Shown one piece after another: positions 26,885 through 36,171 of a stretch of DNA of 64,000 bases (position 1 is the first letter of the stretch; each line of letters opens with the position of its first letter). The stretch covers positions 60,756-124,755 of the forward strand of contig NZ_JACZFS010000046.1 of the NCBI RefSeq assembly GCF_014904795.1, in the 5' to 3' direction. Source of the stretch: Nisaea nitritireducens. Lineage in GTDB: Bacteria > Pseudomonadota > Alphaproteobacteria > Thalassobaculales > Thalassobaculaceae. Under the pieces are notes generated by a model. The model worked only from the letters and a program-made list of their open reading frames with translations. It had not been told where the DNA came from and did no database searches. Position numbers and translations under genes: made by a program.

Positions 26885-27349
26885 TCAATCGGGCTTCATC
26901 GTACCGTCTTGAAGGGCGCCCTTTAACCCAGTTGGGTAGAGTTCCAGGCCACCACGATCCAGCGTGTTCACATCGAACCAGGATGCGCGACAGGGCGCTC
27001 CATTATCTTCCAAATACTCTATCGGCCCATCATGCGTATAAGCGTCATCCGGGAAGGCAATGTTGGACACAAATGCAACCTCATGCCCAACGACGCCATG
27101 ATGGGTATAGATGCTTTCCAGGATCACCGGGGTTCCAATGATATGAACCGATACCCCGAGTTCTTCATTGAATTCCCGTACCAGCGCATCCCGCCAACTC
27201 TCCCCAAACTCCAGCCGCCCGCCAAGCGGTCTGACGCCTTTGATGCTTCCATCGTCATTCTGAATTTCACTGGCCAAGAGGAGCCCGTTCCGCCACACGA
27301 GGCCGAGCGCTTTGACTTCAATAGTTTGTGACGGGCGCCAGGTTTGCAT
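26885..27349 (-). CDS. NUDIX hydrolase
   Basis: A 154-residue Nudix protein. The Nudix box is complete in the pattern G-x5-E-x7-REU-x-EE-x-G: it begins at GGRLEFGESWRDALVREF and continues NEELGV. Members hydrolyse nucleoside diphosphates linked to other groups. The ATG at 27349 (MQTWRPSQTIEVKALGLVW) is chosen; the frame opens further upstream without support. Base composition is lower in GC than in the surrounding genes, as for the neighbouring hydrolase. No operon partner is clear. Confidence 0.85.
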   Translation of the reverse strand: MQTWRPSQTIEVKALGLVWRNGLLLASEIQNDDGSIKGVRPLGGRLEFGESWRDALVREFNEELGVSVHIIGTPVILESIYTHHGVVGHEVAFVSNIAFPDDAYTHDGPIEYLEDNGAPCRASWFDVNTLDRGGLELYPTGLKGALQDGTMKPD

Positions 27350-27507
27350 TGGGTCAGCCAATAATAAGGTGAGGTGGATACAAGCACAGATTGAGCGCGA
27401 AAGAATCATGCAAGATCACGCGCGTCAACAAGTCCGGCGTCTGGGAGATGAATGCGGTTCAGGCGGTTTCGGCTATCTTTCTCAAAATATCCGTCGCTCT
27501 GTGTTTG

Positions 27508-28470
27508 TCAGTCGAACGCGCGGCCACCGATTGCCTTGCGCGGTTTGGTCTTGTCTTCCGGCAGTGGGATGAAATCCTCCTCGTCGCCCGGCACCGTATC
27601 GAACCGGCCTTGCCGCCATTCCTCCTTCGCCTGCTCTATGCGCTCGAGCCGGGAAGAGACGAAGTTCCACCAGATATAACGTGGCCCTTCCATCGGCTCG
27701 CCACCGAAGACCATAAAGCGTGTGGATTCCGTTGCCTTAACTTCCACGGGAGCGCCGCTTCGCAATATCAGCAGTGTCGCATTGCCGTGCTGGATACCCT
27801 CCACGGAAAGCGAGCCGGACAGGATGTAGAGGGCGCGTTCCTCATGGCTTGCCTCGATCTGAAAGCGGCCACCGCGTTCCAGGCTGAAATCGGCATAGAG
27901 CGTTTCCGAGGCGGTTTTCAGCGGAGAGCGCACACCCTGCATCTCGCCCGCAATCAGCCGGAGGGAAAGCGCGCCATCGGTGATCGTCGGAATATCGTCG
28001 ACCCCGTGATGATGAAAGGCCGGAGCTGTTTCTTCTTCGGCTTCCGGCAGGGCGACCCAGGTCTGTAGCCCGAACAGGCGCTGGCCAGTCTGTTTCAGGG
28101 CGTCTGAAGTGCGTTCGGAATGCACGATGCCGGTGCCCGCTTTCATCCAGTTCACTGCACCGGGGCGGATGGCCTGTTCCGTGCCAAGACTGTCCCGGTG
28201 CAGGATTTCGCCTTCCAACAGATAGGTGACGGTCGCCAGATTGACATGCGGGTGCGGGCGCACATCAATGCCCTGATCGGTCAGGAATTCGGCCGGGCCC
28301 ATCTGGTCGAAAAAGATGAAGGGGCCGACCATCTGGCGCTGCCTGGTCGGCAGGGAGCGTCGTACCGTCATCTCTCCGAGATCGACCGCGCGCGGGACAA
28401 TCACGGTCTCGACGGCATCGACAGAGGCGCTGTCGCCAAGGGTGGGGTCGGGGCAGGGGCTCCAGCTCAT
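27508..28470 (-). CDS. Pirin family protein
   Basis: A 320-residue bicupin. The N-terminal cupin has the metal-binding His residues in VRPHPHVNLATVTYLLEG and in GIVHSERTSD, and the GPFIFFDQMGP motif is typical of pirins. The C-terminal pirin_C domain starts near ETLYADFSLERGG. Bacterial pirins include quercetin 2,3-dioxygenases and redox sensors; which one applies here is not clear. The ATG at 28470 is preceded by AAAGGA at 8 bases. The frame stays open for 1.2 kb upstream, but that stretch is antisense to dusA and is ignored. Confidence 0.9.
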   Translation of the reverse strand: MSWSPCPDPTLGDSASVDAVETVIVPRAVDLGEMTVRRSLPTRQRQMVGPFIFFDQMGPAEFLTDQGIDVRPHPHVNLATVTYLLEGEILHRDSLGTEQAIRPGAVNWMKAGTGIVHSERTSDALKQTGQRLFGLQTWVALPEAEEETAPAFHHHGVDDIPTITDGALSLRLIAGEMQGVRSPLKTASETLYADFSLERGGRFQIEASHEERALYILSGSLSVEGIQHGNATLLILRSGAPVEVKATESTRFMVFGGEPMEGPRYIWWNFVSSRLERIEQAKEEWRQGRFDTVPGDEEDFIPLPEDKTKPRKAIGGRAFD

Positions 28471-28713
28471 GTGACGTGTCCTTTCGCCGATTGATGTAGA
28501 AAAGAGATTGTGCCGATGCTGCGTGCGGACGAGGGGTCGTTTAAAAACAATTCGTTTCTTTTCGTATCCCTCAGGGCTATCCGGAGCGGCACGAGGAGTG
28601 ACAGGCGCGACTGTCTGCATGCGTCCGCAGGGCTGATCTGCCGTTTTCCCGTTGGAAACCTGGCCCTGCAGACGATATGAAAGGGCAGATTGCAGCCAGA
28701 GGCTAAAAGACAC

Positions 28714-29694
28714 GTGACTGAACTTCACCGCATATCCGTCGCACCGATGATGGACTGGACTGACCGGCACGACCGCTATTTCCTGCGGCAGATCAGCCGG
28801 CATGCCGTCCTCTATACGGAGATGGTGACAACCGGCGCCCTGCTGCACGGCGATGCCAAGCGTTTCCTGCGCTATGACGCGTTCGAGCATCCGCTTGTCC
28901 TGCAGCTTGGCGGCAGCGAGCCCGATGCCATGGCGGAATGTGCTCGTATGGCCGAGGATTGGGGCTATGCGGAAGTGAACATCAATGTCGGTTGCCCGAG
29001 CGACCGGGTGCAGTCCGGCAGTTTCGGCGCCTGCCTGATGCGGGAGCCGGATCTGGTCGCCCGCTGCGTCGCGGCGATGAGCGAAGCCGTCTCCATACCC
29101 GTTACCGTGAAATCCCGCATCGGTGTTGACGATCAGGAGCCGGAGACGGTTCTGCCGGGTTTCATCCGTCAGGTTGCGGATGCAGGATGCCGCCACGTCA
29201 TTGTGCATGCCCGGAAGGCCTGGTTGCAGGGGCTCAGCCCGAAGGAAAACCGCGACGTGCCGCCGCTGGACTACCCGCTGGTTCATACCATGAAGCAGCA
29301 GTTCGACGCGCTTGAGCTCTCGATCAACGGCGGTATCGCCACGCTCGACGAAGCGGAAGCACAGTTGGTGCATGTCGATGGTGTGATGATCGGCCGTGCA
29401 GCCTATCAGACGCCGTGGATACTGGCCGATGTTGACCGCCGGTTCTACGGCGCTGGCGAGACGGATCTCACTCCCTGGGACGTGGCCGATGCAATGGTGG
29501 AATATGCCGCCCGCCGCATGGCCGAGGGCGTACCGCTGAAAAGCATTACCCGGCATATGCTCGGGCTTTTCCAGGGTTGCGCCGGAGCCCGCGCCTGGCG
29601 CCGCCATCTGTCCGAGAACGCGTTCCGGGACGACGCCCGTCCCGAGCTGATCCGCGAGGCAGCGGAGCTGGTGCCGAGGCGCCAAGCGGCCTGA
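28714..29694 (+). CDS. dusA: tRNA-dihydrouridine(20/20a) synthase
   Basis: A 326-residue FMN-dependent TIM-barrel reductase that makes dihydrouridine in the tRNA D-loop. It has RISVAPMMDWTDRHDRYFLR at the start, the catalytic Cys94 in NVGCPSDRVQ, followed by SGSFGACLM, which is typical of DusA. KSRIGVDD, HARKAWLQGLSPKENR and SINGGI (flavin phosphate binding) also fit DusA rather than DusB/C. A GTG at 28714 is the chosen start (VTELHRIS), with AGAGG about 10 bases before it; a TTG lies at 28690. Convergent with the MFS gene. Confidence 0.93.
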   Translation: MTELHRISVAPMMDWTDRHDRYFLRQISRHAVLYTEMVTTGALLHGDAKRFLRYDAFEHPLVLQLGGSEPDAMAECARMAEDWGYAEVNINVGCPSDRVQSGSFGACLMREPDLVARCVAAMSEAVSIPVTVKSRIGVDDQEPETVLPGFIRQVADAGCRHVIVHARKAWLQGLSPKENRDVPPLDYPLVHTMKQQFDALELSINGGIATLDEAEAQLVHVDGVMIGRAAYQTPWILADVDRRFYGAGETDLTPWDVADAMVEYAARRMAEGVPLKSITRHMLGLFQGCAGARAWRRHLSENAFRDDARPELIREAAELVPRRQAA

Positions 29695-29715
29695 ATCAGT
29701 CGGCCTGAGCCCGGC

Positions 29716-30897
29716 TCAGACTTCGGCCATTTTCCTGTTCTGCATTCGCCAGAGAATGAACAAACCCGGCAGGGCCAGGGCCGAGCAGACGCCCATCGCG
29801 TTATAGGCGGCGGTACCGACATCCTCATACATCATGCCGGCAAGCGGCATCGTCACGCCCATCAGGACGCCGCCGGTTAGCGCGTAATAGAGGCTCTGAC
29901 CGGTGGCGCCGAGATGATCCGGAATGGCGCGGGTCAGATAAGCCATCGCCCCCAGATGCGCCGCCCCGAAGGTCAGGGCATGCAGGCATTGCAGCGGCAT
30001 CAACAGAACTGGATCGTTGGTCAGCGGCGTGAGTGGCCAGCGTATCAGGCCGCCGATGGCGGCAAATGCAAGAAAGCCGAGCGGGCCGATTTTGCGGGAG
30101 AATCTCCCGGCGAAAGCAAACAGCAGGACTTCGGCGACCACCCCGACCCCCCAGAGAAAGCCGATCATGCTCTCGTCCAGCCCGGCATTGCGCCAGGAGA
30201 TGGAGCCGAAAGCGTAATAGACGGCGTGGCTGACCTGCAGCAGACCGGCGGTGGCGACGAACAGCAGGAAATCAGGCCGGGCCAGTAGCGAGAGCGGGTT
30301 GCTCCGGCTTGTCGTTGCCGGACGCGCGCGTTCCGGCATACCCCAGCAGGCAATCAGGATCGTGCCGACCGCTCCAGCCGCAATCCACATGATCCAGCCC
30401 GGGTCACGGCCTGAGAGAAAGGCACCCGTTGCCGTTGTCCCGACGATGAAGCTGATGGAGCCCCAGAGCCGCACCCGGCCGTAATCCAGCCCGGCATCGC
30501 GGACCACGCGGAGCGCGATATTCTCCATCACCGGAAGGATCGGATTGTAGAGCGCGGCAAACAGGCCGCAGAGCAGGGCTATTGGCCAGAACCCGGTGGC
30601 GCCGGTGAGCAGGAGGCAGGTACAGAGCGACAGCATGGCGAGCACGATGGAGAGCCATCGACCGTGGCTGCGCCGGTCGGCGATATGAGCGACCAGCGGG
30701 TGGGAGATCATCTTCACCCAGAACACCGCCGCCATAATCGAGGCGATCTCGATCGGGCTCAGCCCGCGGCTGTCGAGCCAGACCGGCTGGAACGGCAGCA
30801 ACACACCGAATAGCAGGAAGAAGGTGCCATAGAAGCCAGACAGCCGGAAAAACAGGCTCCGGCGCTCCGCCGCAGAAATTGCAGCCTCAGCACTCAT
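29716..30897 (-). CDS. MFS transporter, HcaT (3-phenylpropionate) type
   Basis: A 393-residue permease with twelve hydrophobic segments. The opening RLSGFYGTFFLLFGVLLPFQ and the WLDSRGLSPIEIASIMA and VKMISHPLVAHIADRR segments match the MFS_1-like/HcaT group. LRVVRDAGLDYGRVRLWGS is a second typical block. E. coli HcaT takes up phenylpropionate, but substrate cannot be transferred at this distance. It starts 21 bases downstream of the iron permease stop on the same strand and may be read through from that operon. Confidence 0.83.
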   Translation of the reverse strand: MSAEAAISAAERRSLFFRLSGFYGTFFLLFGVLLPFQPVWLDSRGLSPIEIASIMAAVFWVKMISHPLVAHIADRRSHGRWLSIVLAMLSLCTCLLLTGATGFWPIALLCGLFAALYNPILPVMENIALRVVRDAGLDYGRVRLWGSISFIVGTTATGAFLSGRDPGWIMWIAAGAVGTILIACWGMPERARPATTSRSNPLSLLARPDFLLFVATAGLLQVSHAVYYAFGSISWRNAGLDESMIGFLWGVGVVAEVLLFAFAGRFSRKIGPLGFLAFAAIGGLIRWPLTPLTNDPVLLMPLQCLHALTFGAAHLGAMAYLTRAIPDHLGATGQSLYYALTGGVLMGVTMPLAGMMYEDVGTAAYNAMGVCSALALPGLFILWRMQNRKMAEV

Positions 30898-30918
30898 TGC
30901 GAACTCGCGATACCGGCC

Positions 30919-32595
30919 TCAGGCGGGGCGGCGATGTCCGGGCCGGGAGGCGGATATCGCGCGGCTCAGAACTATCACCGGCAGGATGCCTGCCGCAATG
31001 ATCAGGAGGGCCGGGAGGGCAGCTTCCTCCAGCAGTTCATCTTTTGCGTATTGATAGACGAAGGTCGCGAGCGTCTCGTAGTTGAACGGTCTGAGCAGCA
31101 GCGTCATCGGCAGCTCTTTCATCACGTCGACGAAAACGAGGACGCCGCCGGCCGCGACCGAGGTCCGGATCAGAGGAGCAACGATTTCGACCAGGCCCCC
31201 GGTCAATGTGCGTCCCAGAGTCCGGCCCGCTTCGATCAGGTTTGACGGGACGCGCTGCAGGCCCGATGCCACCGCGCCGTAGCCAACGGCCTGAAAGCGG
31301 ACAACGCAGGCCACCACGACCAGCCCGATGCCGCTTGTCAGCCATCCGCCTTGCGCGTGTCCGAACAGGTATCCGGTAAGCGAGGCCATCCCCCGATCCA
31401 GCAGCCCGGCCGCGGTTACGACACCGACCGCAAGGATCGTCCCCGGAAAGGCATAACCGATGGATGCCAGGGCCGTCAGTTTGCGGAGGAGCGTGCCGCC
31501 GCCATAGACGGCAATCAGCCCCATGAATGTCGCGGACGCGACCACCAGCGCGGCAACCATGGCCGATAGACTGAGGGAGTTCACCACGGCTTCCGCGGCG
31601 GCACCCGTCAGGTCGATCGAATACCCCTTCAGCACGAAGGAAAGCAGAACGCCAACCGGGATCAGAAACCCGATCGTTATCGGCGTCCCACAGACGAGAA
31701 TGCAAACAACGGCGTTCCATTTGCGGGCCGGGAGGGCCGTCATGGTGTTGGCGCGACGCGATGTGTCGGCGAACCGCCGCCGCGTTCGGGCCATGGTCTC
31801 AAGCGTGAGCAATGCAAGGATCAGAATGAAGGCCACGCAGGCAATTTGTGAGGCCGCCGCCAGATTGTTCATACCCAGCCAGACATTGAAGATGCCGAGG
31901 GTGAGGGTCTGGATGGCGAAGAACTCGACGGTGCCGAAGTCGGAAATCGTCTCCATCAGCACCAGAGCGAGCCCGGCCACGATTGCGGGCCGCGCCAGGG
32001 GGAGCGCGATGCCCCAGAACAGGTTGCGGTTCGCCAGACGCCCCGCGTCGAGCATCGAGGCCGGTGTCGTCAAAAAGGCGGCTCGGGCCATCATGTATAT
32101 GTATGGATAAAGCACCGCGCCCATCACCAGTGCGGCGCCATGCATCGAGCGGATTTCCGGAAACCAGTAATCGCGTGCGCTCGTCCAGCCGAAAAGCGCG
32201 CGCAGTGCCATCTGCACCGGTCCGGCATATTCCAGGAAGTCCGTATAGGTGTAGGCAATCAGGTAGCCGGGCACGGCTGCGGGCAGAAGCAGCATCCATT
32301 CGAAAAAACGGGATCCGGGGAATTCATAACGGGTCACGACCCAGGCCGAACTGACCCCGAAACAGAGGCTGACGACGGAGACTCCGGCCATCAGAACCAG
32401 AGTGTTGCCGACATAATAGGGCAACACGGTCGAGGCCAGGTGCGACCACAACCCCTCGCTGTCTCCGGAGGCGGCAACGAAAACAGCGGCTATGGGGAAA
32501 AGCAGGACAATCGCCAGCAGCCCGCTGGCCAGAAACAGTGGGTTGATGAAGGTCCGGACGCCTGCGGGTCCGGGCGCAACTGGTTCTGCTACCAT
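30919..32595 (-). CDS. fbpB: Ferric iron ABC transporter permease (FbpB/SfuB type)
   Basis: A 558-residue double-length permease with about twelve membrane spans, as in FbpB and ThiP. Two EAA-type loops are visible: MLDAGRLANRNLFWGIALPLARP in the first half and LIEAGRTLGRTLTGGLVEIVAP in the second. The segment MLLLPAAVPGYLIAYTYTDFLEYAGP is typical of the ferric-iron group. Its ATG overlaps the end of the upstream binding-protein frame by 7 bases, so the two are translationally coupled. No matching ATPase (FbpC) gene is in the window; modC is a separate transporter. Confidence 0.9.
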   Translation of the reverse strand: MVAEPVAPGPAGVRTFINPLFLASGLLAIVLLFPIAAVFVAASGDSEGLWSHLASTVLPYYVGNTLVLMAGVSVVSLCFGVSSAWVVTRYEFPGSRFFEWMLLLPAAVPGYLIAYTYTDFLEYAGPVQMALRALFGWTSARDYWFPEIRSMHGAALVMGAVLYPYIYMMARAAFLTTPASMLDAGRLANRNLFWGIALPLARPAIVAGLALVLMETISDFGTVEFFAIQTLTLGIFNVWLGMNNLAAASQIACVAFILILALLTLETMARTRRRFADTSRRANTMTALPARKWNAVVCILVCGTPITIGFLIPVGVLLSFVLKGYSIDLTGAAAEAVVNSLSLSAMVAALVVASATFMGLIAVYGGGTLLRKLTALASIGYAFPGTILAVGVVTAAGLLDRGMASLTGYLFGHAQGGWLTSGIGLVVVACVVRFQAVGYGAVASGLQRVPSNLIEAGRTLGRTLTGGLVEIVAPLIRTSVAAGGVLVFVDVMKELPMTLLLRPFNYETLATFVYQYAKDELLEEAALPALLIIAAGILPVIVLSRAISASRPGHRRPA

Positions 32596-34601
32596 CTAAC
32601 CCGGTCGATGATCATCTGTGCCTGTGGCGCCAAATCGGCGATGCGTGCGATCGGCATCTGATCTTCCTTGAATGTTCCCCACGACCGGAGTTCATCCGGA
32701 ATGTCGACGGCAGGGTTCACCGGATACTCGAAGTTGATTGCGCCGTAAAGCCGTTGGGCTTCGGATGAGGTCAGGAATTCAAGAAAACGGACTGCCTCGG
32801 CTTTGTTCCGCGAGTGTTTCGCCACGCCGCCGCCGGAGATGTTGATGTGGGTTCCCCGGTCTTGCTGATTGGGGAAAATGAGAGTGACGGCATCCGCCCA
32901 TTCTCGCTGCGACGGCTTGTCCGAGAATTTCAGTTTGCCGAAATAGTAGTTGTTGATAATCGCGATATCGCAAACGCCTTGGAAGATCGCCCGAACCTGG
33001 GCGCGGTCGTTGCCTTGCGGCCGCTGTGCCAGATTCTGGACGACGCCGAGGGCCCACTTTTCCGCACCGTCCGCTCCATTGGCCTCGATCATGGAGGCAA
33101 CGAGTGCGCGATTGTAGACGTGGCTTCCGGGGCGCGAGCAGATGCGGCCTTCCCACTGGGGATCGCTGAGATCCTCGTAGCGGGAGATTTTGCGCACATC
33201 TTCGACGTCTTTCGAGACCGCGATCACACGGGCGCGTTTGGAGAAAGCGAACCAATGGTTCTTCGGATCGCGCAGATGTGCCGGGATGTTCTTCGTGAGC
33301 ACGGGGGAGTCGACGGCAGAAAGCAGGTTCTTGTCCGCATAAACATGAAGCCGGCCGATATCCACCGTGAGGATGACGTCCGCCGGACTGCTCTCGCCTT
33401 CCGCCTGGAGGCGCTGGGCAAGCCCGCGCGAGGCATAGACGATATTCACCTTGGTGCCGGTCTGCTCGGTATAGGCGTCGATGAAGGGCTGGATCAGAAA
33501 GGGCTGCCGGTGGGAGTAAATATTCAGTTCCTGCTGCGAGAACGCATATCCGGCCGTGGTCAGGACCAGGACCAGAAACATCAAGCCCCCGGCTACGGTG
33601 CGCCGAAGAGCTGTCGATAGTATGGACGACATTAAGAACAGTCCTTTCCTCGCCGAGCGCCGGGCACAATGTGCGGCCTCGAAAACGGGGGTGATATAAA
33701 GCGATCTAAGGGCGTGCGGCGTCGGCGCTTCTTCTTCGGTAACACCGAACGAGACCGGCTTCCGGCGCCCCGCAAGGCACAGGCTGCCGCCAACCCAATC
33801 CCATATCGCCAGCACCGCTCCAAAATTCTTGTCGTAGTGCTCGGGCGCGATGGAATGGTGGATCTGGTGTTGAGCCGGCGAGATTAAAAGGCGTTCGATC
33901 CAGCGGCCGTAGGAAATCCAGACATGGGAGTGCCGGAGGTTGGAGCCTGCAGCGTTAAAGATGAACAGAACCGCATTCGCGCCAAGGATCGTGACCAGTT
34001 CGGCGCGATCACCGAAAAAGTAGATGAAAATCGCAACGACGGCACCTTGTACGAGGATGCCGCGCAAGGCGAATATCACGCCTTCAACCGGATGGGTCCG
34101 GTAAACAGTGAGTGGCGTCAATGTCTCGGCGGAATGGTGGACCTTGTGAAAACACCAGAGCAGGGGCCAGCGGTGCAGAGCCCGGTGCGTGAGGTATTTC
34201 GCGAGATCGTCCAGCAAGAACAGGGTGAGGGTGAACAGCGTGCCGACGGCCCATACCGGAGCGTCCGGCCATATCAGGGTCCGGCCGTCCATCCATATGT
34301 GCAGTGCCTCGAAGATCACGGTCGCGACGGCAAGCTTCGATAAAAGACGGGGCATCACCCCCATCAGAACGGCCTGATTGATCAGGAGAACCTTGTAGTC
34401 GGCCTTTGCCGAGGAGGACCACCAGATCCGCCGCCCGAAGGCGTCTGCCAGCGCCCGGCGCCAATTTCCCGGCGCGGTCAGACTATAGAAAAGCGCGGCG
34501 AGCAAGAGTGCAGCAGCCAGATAGCCCAGGAACACCCGCTTTTCCGGGTTCCAGAAAGGAGCAATGACCTGCTCCATGTAGCTGTATAGGACGTCGTCCA
34601 T
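32589..34601 (-). CDS. Sterol desaturase/fatty acid hydroxylase fused in frame to a ferric iron-binding protein
   Basis: One open frame of 670 residues joins two proteins normally separate. Residues 1 to about 310 are a membrane-bound di-iron desaturase/hydroxylase with the histidine boxes HRALH (139-143), HKVHH (152-156) and HQIHH (245-249). From Met324 the sequence is a complete FbpA/FutA-type binding protein: signal peptide SSILSTALRRTVAGGLMFLV, mature start near QQELNIYSHRQ, and the iron tyrosines in INNYYFGKL. There is no stop between them. An AAAGGA at 33642-33647 lies 9 bases before that ATG, so the binding protein may also be made alone. A lost stop or a sequencing error is possible. 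Confidence 0.8.
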   Translation of the reverse strand: MDDVLYSYMEQVIAPFWNPEKRVFLGYLAAALLLAALFYSLTAPGNWRRALADAFGRRIWWSSSAKADYKVLLINQAVLMGVMPRLLSKLAVATVIFEALHIWMDGRTLIWPDAPVWAVGTLFTLTLFLLDDLAKYLTHRALHRWPLLWCFHKVHHSAETLTPLTVYRTHPVEGVIFALRGILVQGAVVAIFIYFFGDRAELVTILGANAVLFIFNAAGSNLRHSHVWISYGRWIERLLISPAQHQIHHSIAPEHYDKNFGAVLAIWDWVGGSLCLAGRRKPVSFGVTEEEAPTPHALRSLYITPVFEAAHCARRSARKGLFLMSSILSTALRRTVAGGLMFLVLVLTTAGYAFSQQELNIYSHRQPFLIQPFIDAYTEQTGTKVNIVYASRGLAQRLQAEGESSPADVILTVDIGRLHVYADKNLLSAVDSPVLTKNIPAHLRDPKNHWFAFSKRARVIAVSKDVEDVRKISRYEDLSDPQWEGRICSRPGSHVYNRALVASMIEANGADGAEKWALGVVQNLAQRPQGNDRAQVRAIFQGVCDIAIINNYYFGKLKFSDKPSQREWADAVTLIFPNQQDRGTHINISGGGVAKHSRNKAEAVRFLEFLTSSEAQRLYGAINFEYPVNPAVDIPDELRSWGTFKEDQMPIARIADLAPQAQMIIDRVRW
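33630..33647 (-). promoter_or_regulatory. Internal ribosome binding site and ATG for the iron-binding protein
   Basis: On the minus strand AAAGGA (33642-33647) stands 9 bases before an ATG (33630-33632) which begins a signal peptide. The site lies inside the desaturase frame and in phase with it. It would let the binding protein be translated alone and exported normally, while read-through from the desaturase start would give the fused product. Which product exists cannot be decided from sequence. Confidence 0.6.
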
Positions 34602-34662
34602 GGCTGATGACACTCGAATGTGGCCGGCGGGCGCTGTAATAGCACCCGCCGGATGGTTCAGG

Positions 34663-36087
34663 TCAGTCGTTTTCGGCGCTGTTGGTTCCGCCGAGGCTTT
34701 TGGTCAGCTCGGCCATGCCCCCGGTGACGTCATTATTCCGGGCCTGTACCCCGAACTTGTCGATCATCAGCTGCTGAACTTTTGCCATATGCAGCATGTA
34801 TTCGCCCCAGGGCGAGCCCTGGTCGCGGACATAGTTGCCTGAATTGTCGATATCGACGACCTGGCTGGCATTGGTCAACAGCGGGCCGTAGCCGATCATC
34901 CGGTTCAGGCGTGTCGCTGTCTCGCCGAGATTGTCCTTGCCGGTCTGCAGTGCCAGGCTGAAGCCCTTGAGCTCACCCCAGTGCTTAATGTAGTTGCGTT
35001 CGACCTTCGCCGTGTCGCCATTGGCTTCCATGATCGTCTGCAGCTTGACCATGTCCTTGTAGACGGAGCCGGCATATTTGAAGACCGCTTCCGCGAGAAC
35101 CTTCTCCCAGTTCTTCCCGATGACCTTGGCATAGGCCCGGAGCTGTTCCCGCTGGGCGGCTGTCAATTTCTCGCCGTTGGCATCCGTCAGCAGGTGACGG
35201 CCGTCGAGGAACGCGCCGGTGATCGCGTGCAGGTAATTTGTGGCGTTGCCCTTGTCGTAGACCGAGGCGTCGAAGCCGGCAGCGTAGTAAGCCGGGCCGA
35301 ACGTCATCTCGGTCTTCAGGTCGACTTTGCCGTCCTTGTTCAAGTCCGCGGCGGCGAGCGCATCGCCCTTCCTTTTGGAGATGTCATAGACCTGACGCGC
35401 GGTCAGCTGCATCGTGTGGGCCGGCGTGCCGAAGTAACCGAAGGCTTCGTCCCAGGCGTGTTCCTTGCCCGTATAAGCCGCGCCGTCACGGTATGGCTTG
35501 TCGTTCGGTTTCTTGTCCGGACCCAGATATTCATCGAGATAGCCGTCCACAACCTGGTTGTAGGACACCGCACCCATGACGAATTTGGAAATCAGCTGGC
35601 TGTAATCGTAGCCATTTGCCAGATCGACCCCGCCTTTGGTTTGCGCCGCTTTATCGATCCAGAATTCGACCAGCTCGGGACCGGTCATGTTGTTGGGCAT
35701 GCCGGTAACCGTTGCCTTTGTGGTTTTTCCGGCAAGGTTCTTTTTCTTGGAAATCTCGTCGATCTTGCTCTGCTTGATGACGAAAGGACCTTTGCTCTTC
35801 GGCGCCAGGATGTCGCGTCCGGCATCGCTTTTCGCGAAGTAGGCCATCATTCTGGTCTTGAGGTCTTCCGGGCTGCTTCCGTCGCCGGAACCCGCGAGCT
35901 TCTTCAACGAATCATGCAGGGCGTGCCGGGCAATCTGGCCGGAGTACGAGACCGATGAGGTCTTGCTGCCGGTATAGCCTTTCACGGTGACTGGAAAGTC
36001 TGCATAGACGCGGTCGTCGGCCGCAGCAGGTAACGAGAACACCAAAGCCGTTAGCATTGTGGTGGCGAGAATTGACGATCTGCGCAT
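34663..36087 (-). CDS. DUF4856 exported protein, iron-associated
   Basis: A 474-residue exported protein. Signal peptide MRRSSILATTMLTALVFSLP, cleavage near AAADD. It has the DUF4856 hallmarks YDYSQLISKFVMGAVSYNQ (about 161-179) and EHAWDEAFGYFG (209-220). An EF-hand-like acidic loop DLNKDGKVD lies at 248-256. In other bacteria DUF4856 genes go with imelysin and iron-uptake genes, from which an iron link follows; no reaction is known. It is the first gene before the desaturase/iron-binding frame, with 61 bases between, and two Fur-box-like sites precede it, so it probably leads an iron-repressed operon. Confidence 0.78.
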   Translation of the reverse strand: MRRSSILATTMLTALVFSLPAAADDRVYADFPVTVKGYTGSKTSSVSYSGQIARHALHDSLKKLAGSGDGSSPEDLKTRMMAYFAKSDAGRDILAPKSKGPFVIKQSKIDEISKKKNLAGKTTKATVTGMPNNMTGPELVEFWIDKAAQTKGGVDLANGYDYSQLISKFVMGAVSYNQVVDGYLDEYLGPDKKPNDKPYRDGAAYTGKEHAWDEAFGYFGTPAHTMQLTARQVYDISKRKGDALAAADLNKDGKVDLKTEMTFGPAYYAAGFDASVYDKGNATNYLHAITGAFLDGRHLLTDANGEKLTAAQREQLRAYAKVIGKNWEKVLAEAVFKYAGSVYKDMVKLQTIMEANGDTAKVERNYIKHWGELKGFSLALQTGKDNLGETATRLNRMIGYGPLLTNASQVVDIDNSGNYVRDQGSPWGEYMLHMAKVQQLMIDKFGVQARNNDVTGGMAELTKSLGGTNSAEND

Positions 36088-36137
36088 GAGCTTTCCTCCG
36101 AGTGCTTTTTATAAGAATCAGCCGTTAGAGGAAGTGT

Positions 36138-36156
36138 GATAATGAGAGTTTTTATC
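36138..36156. promoter_or_regulatory. Fur-box-like site 1
   Basis: GATAATGAGAGTTTTTATC matches the classic 19-base Fur consensus GATAATGATAATCATTATC at 15 of 19 positions. It lies about 50 bases before the DUF4856 start in an AT-rich leader. With the second site 15 bases further upstream, it makes iron repression of the operon likely. The iron regulator in this organism (Fur or another) is not in the window. Confidence 0.7.
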
Positions 36157-36171
36157 AATAGCAATAACTGT

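Noticed and set aside
28471..29685. Minus-strand open frame extending pirin upstream to 725 residues
   Set aside because: It is antisense to dusA, which has full family motifs. The pirin ATG at 28470 has its own ribosome binding site.
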